NCBI GenBank assembly: GCA_021555075.1 | Contig: JAKGBX010000002.1 | Coordinates: forward strand, 1 to 64,000 | Direction: 5' to 3' | Origin: Rhodobacteraceae bacterium LMO-JJ12 | GTDB lineage: Bacteria; Pseudomonadota; Alphaproteobacteria; Rhodobacterales; Rhodobacteraceae | DNA length: 64,000 nt | Shown here: positions 63,963-64,000 of the stretch, one piece after another | How the letters are laid out: every line of letters begins with the position of its first letter | Position numbering within the stretch: position 1 is the stretch's first letter | Notes under the pieces: generated by a model | The model's input: only the letters and a program-made list of their open reading frames with translations | What the model was told of the DNA's origin: nothing | Databases searched by the model: none | Position numbers and translations under genes: made by a program

Positions 63963-64000
63963 TTACTCCCAGATAAGACGGACTGCGAGGCCGCCGAAGA
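63963..64000 (-). CDS. 3' end of an upstream gene (partial, unidentified)
   Basis: Only twelve codons fall in the window: FGGLAVRLIWE then stop (TAA at 63965-63963). The spacing to the 63956 start, six bases, is short, as in an operon. No family can be named from so little. Confidence 0.4.
   Translation of the reverse strand, partial: FGGLAVRLIWE

Noticed and set aside
1-64000. tRNA, rRNA, CRISPR arrays, insertion sequences, prophage
   Set aside because: No cloverleaf, 16S/23S or evenly spaced repeat-spacer pattern was seen, and no transposase or integrase is present. The dispersed repeats carry no mobility gene.

Overview
The window looks like a chromosomal segment of an alphaproteobacterium of the Rhodobacteraceae, most likely the Roseobacter group. 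The evidence is the gene order (alkB/dnaK-dnaJ; secA/parvulin-argJ-mutT; rimP-nusA-ylxR-infB; hslO-Nudix-cca-RNA methyltransferase; xseB-ispA-dxs), two long FAD-oxidoreductase/GcvT proteins, a bacterial sodium channel, RpoH-type promoters of the alphaproteobacterial form, and high-GC codon use. It is almost entirely housekeeping DNA. I see no rRNA or tRNA gene, prophage, insertion sequence, CRISPR array or toxin-antitoxin cassette.

Layout. 1-4.0 kb: envelope polysaccharide genes (partial galU, GT2 glycosyltransferase, cysQ, an ABC-2 permease without its ATPase, an SH3-domain protein). 4.0-9.0 kb: alkB, then heat-shock genes dnaK-dnaJ behind a clear RpoH promoter, then radC. 9.0-11.7 kb: an OmpA-fused substrate-binding protein and an anchored unknown. 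11.9-17.3 kb: secA, divergent from a parvulin, argJ and mutT. 17.7-23.1 kb: the rimP-nusA-ylxR-infB transcription/translation operon. 23.4-29.5 kb: prolyl aminopeptidase, ubiG, a MarR regulator, a nitrilase-family amidase, glutaredoxin, comF, a methyltransferase and hemH. 29.5-31.7 kb: cell-wall genes (two L,D-transpeptidase-fold proteins, a CAP lipoprotein) and a 59-residue membrane protein. 31.7-35.7 kb: a tightly overlapping operon led by hslO, with its own RpoH promoter. 35.8-38.0 kb: a Nudix enzyme, a response regulator-PP2C phosphatase and an Hpt protein. 38.0-49.5 kb: ilvA, argG, a sulfotransferase-like/aminotransferase pair, msrA, ribokinase, malic enzyme and mutS. 49.6-58.5 kb: an HDAC-family amidohydrolase, the isoprenoid genes xseB-ispA-dxs, exoD, a BacNav sodium channel, an epimerase and rarD. 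58.6-64.0 kb: methylated-amine/one-carbon oxidation genes.

Themes. Protein quality control is spread over two RpoH-controlled units, and the second also carries tRNA CCA maturation and an RNA methyltransferase. Two families of short intergenic repeats, three copies each, sit between otherwise ordinary genes; one forms a hairpin with a compensatory base-pair change and supplies stop codons to the genes next to it. Base composition on the + strand appears to turn from C-rich to G-rich near 27 kb, which could mark a replication origin or an old inversion.

I did not find an obviously new multi-gene system. The best leads are the two repeat families, the second RpoH unit, the sulfotransferase/aminotransferase pair, the REC-PP2C/Hpt pair, the substrate-binding/OmpA chimera, and two small ORFs.
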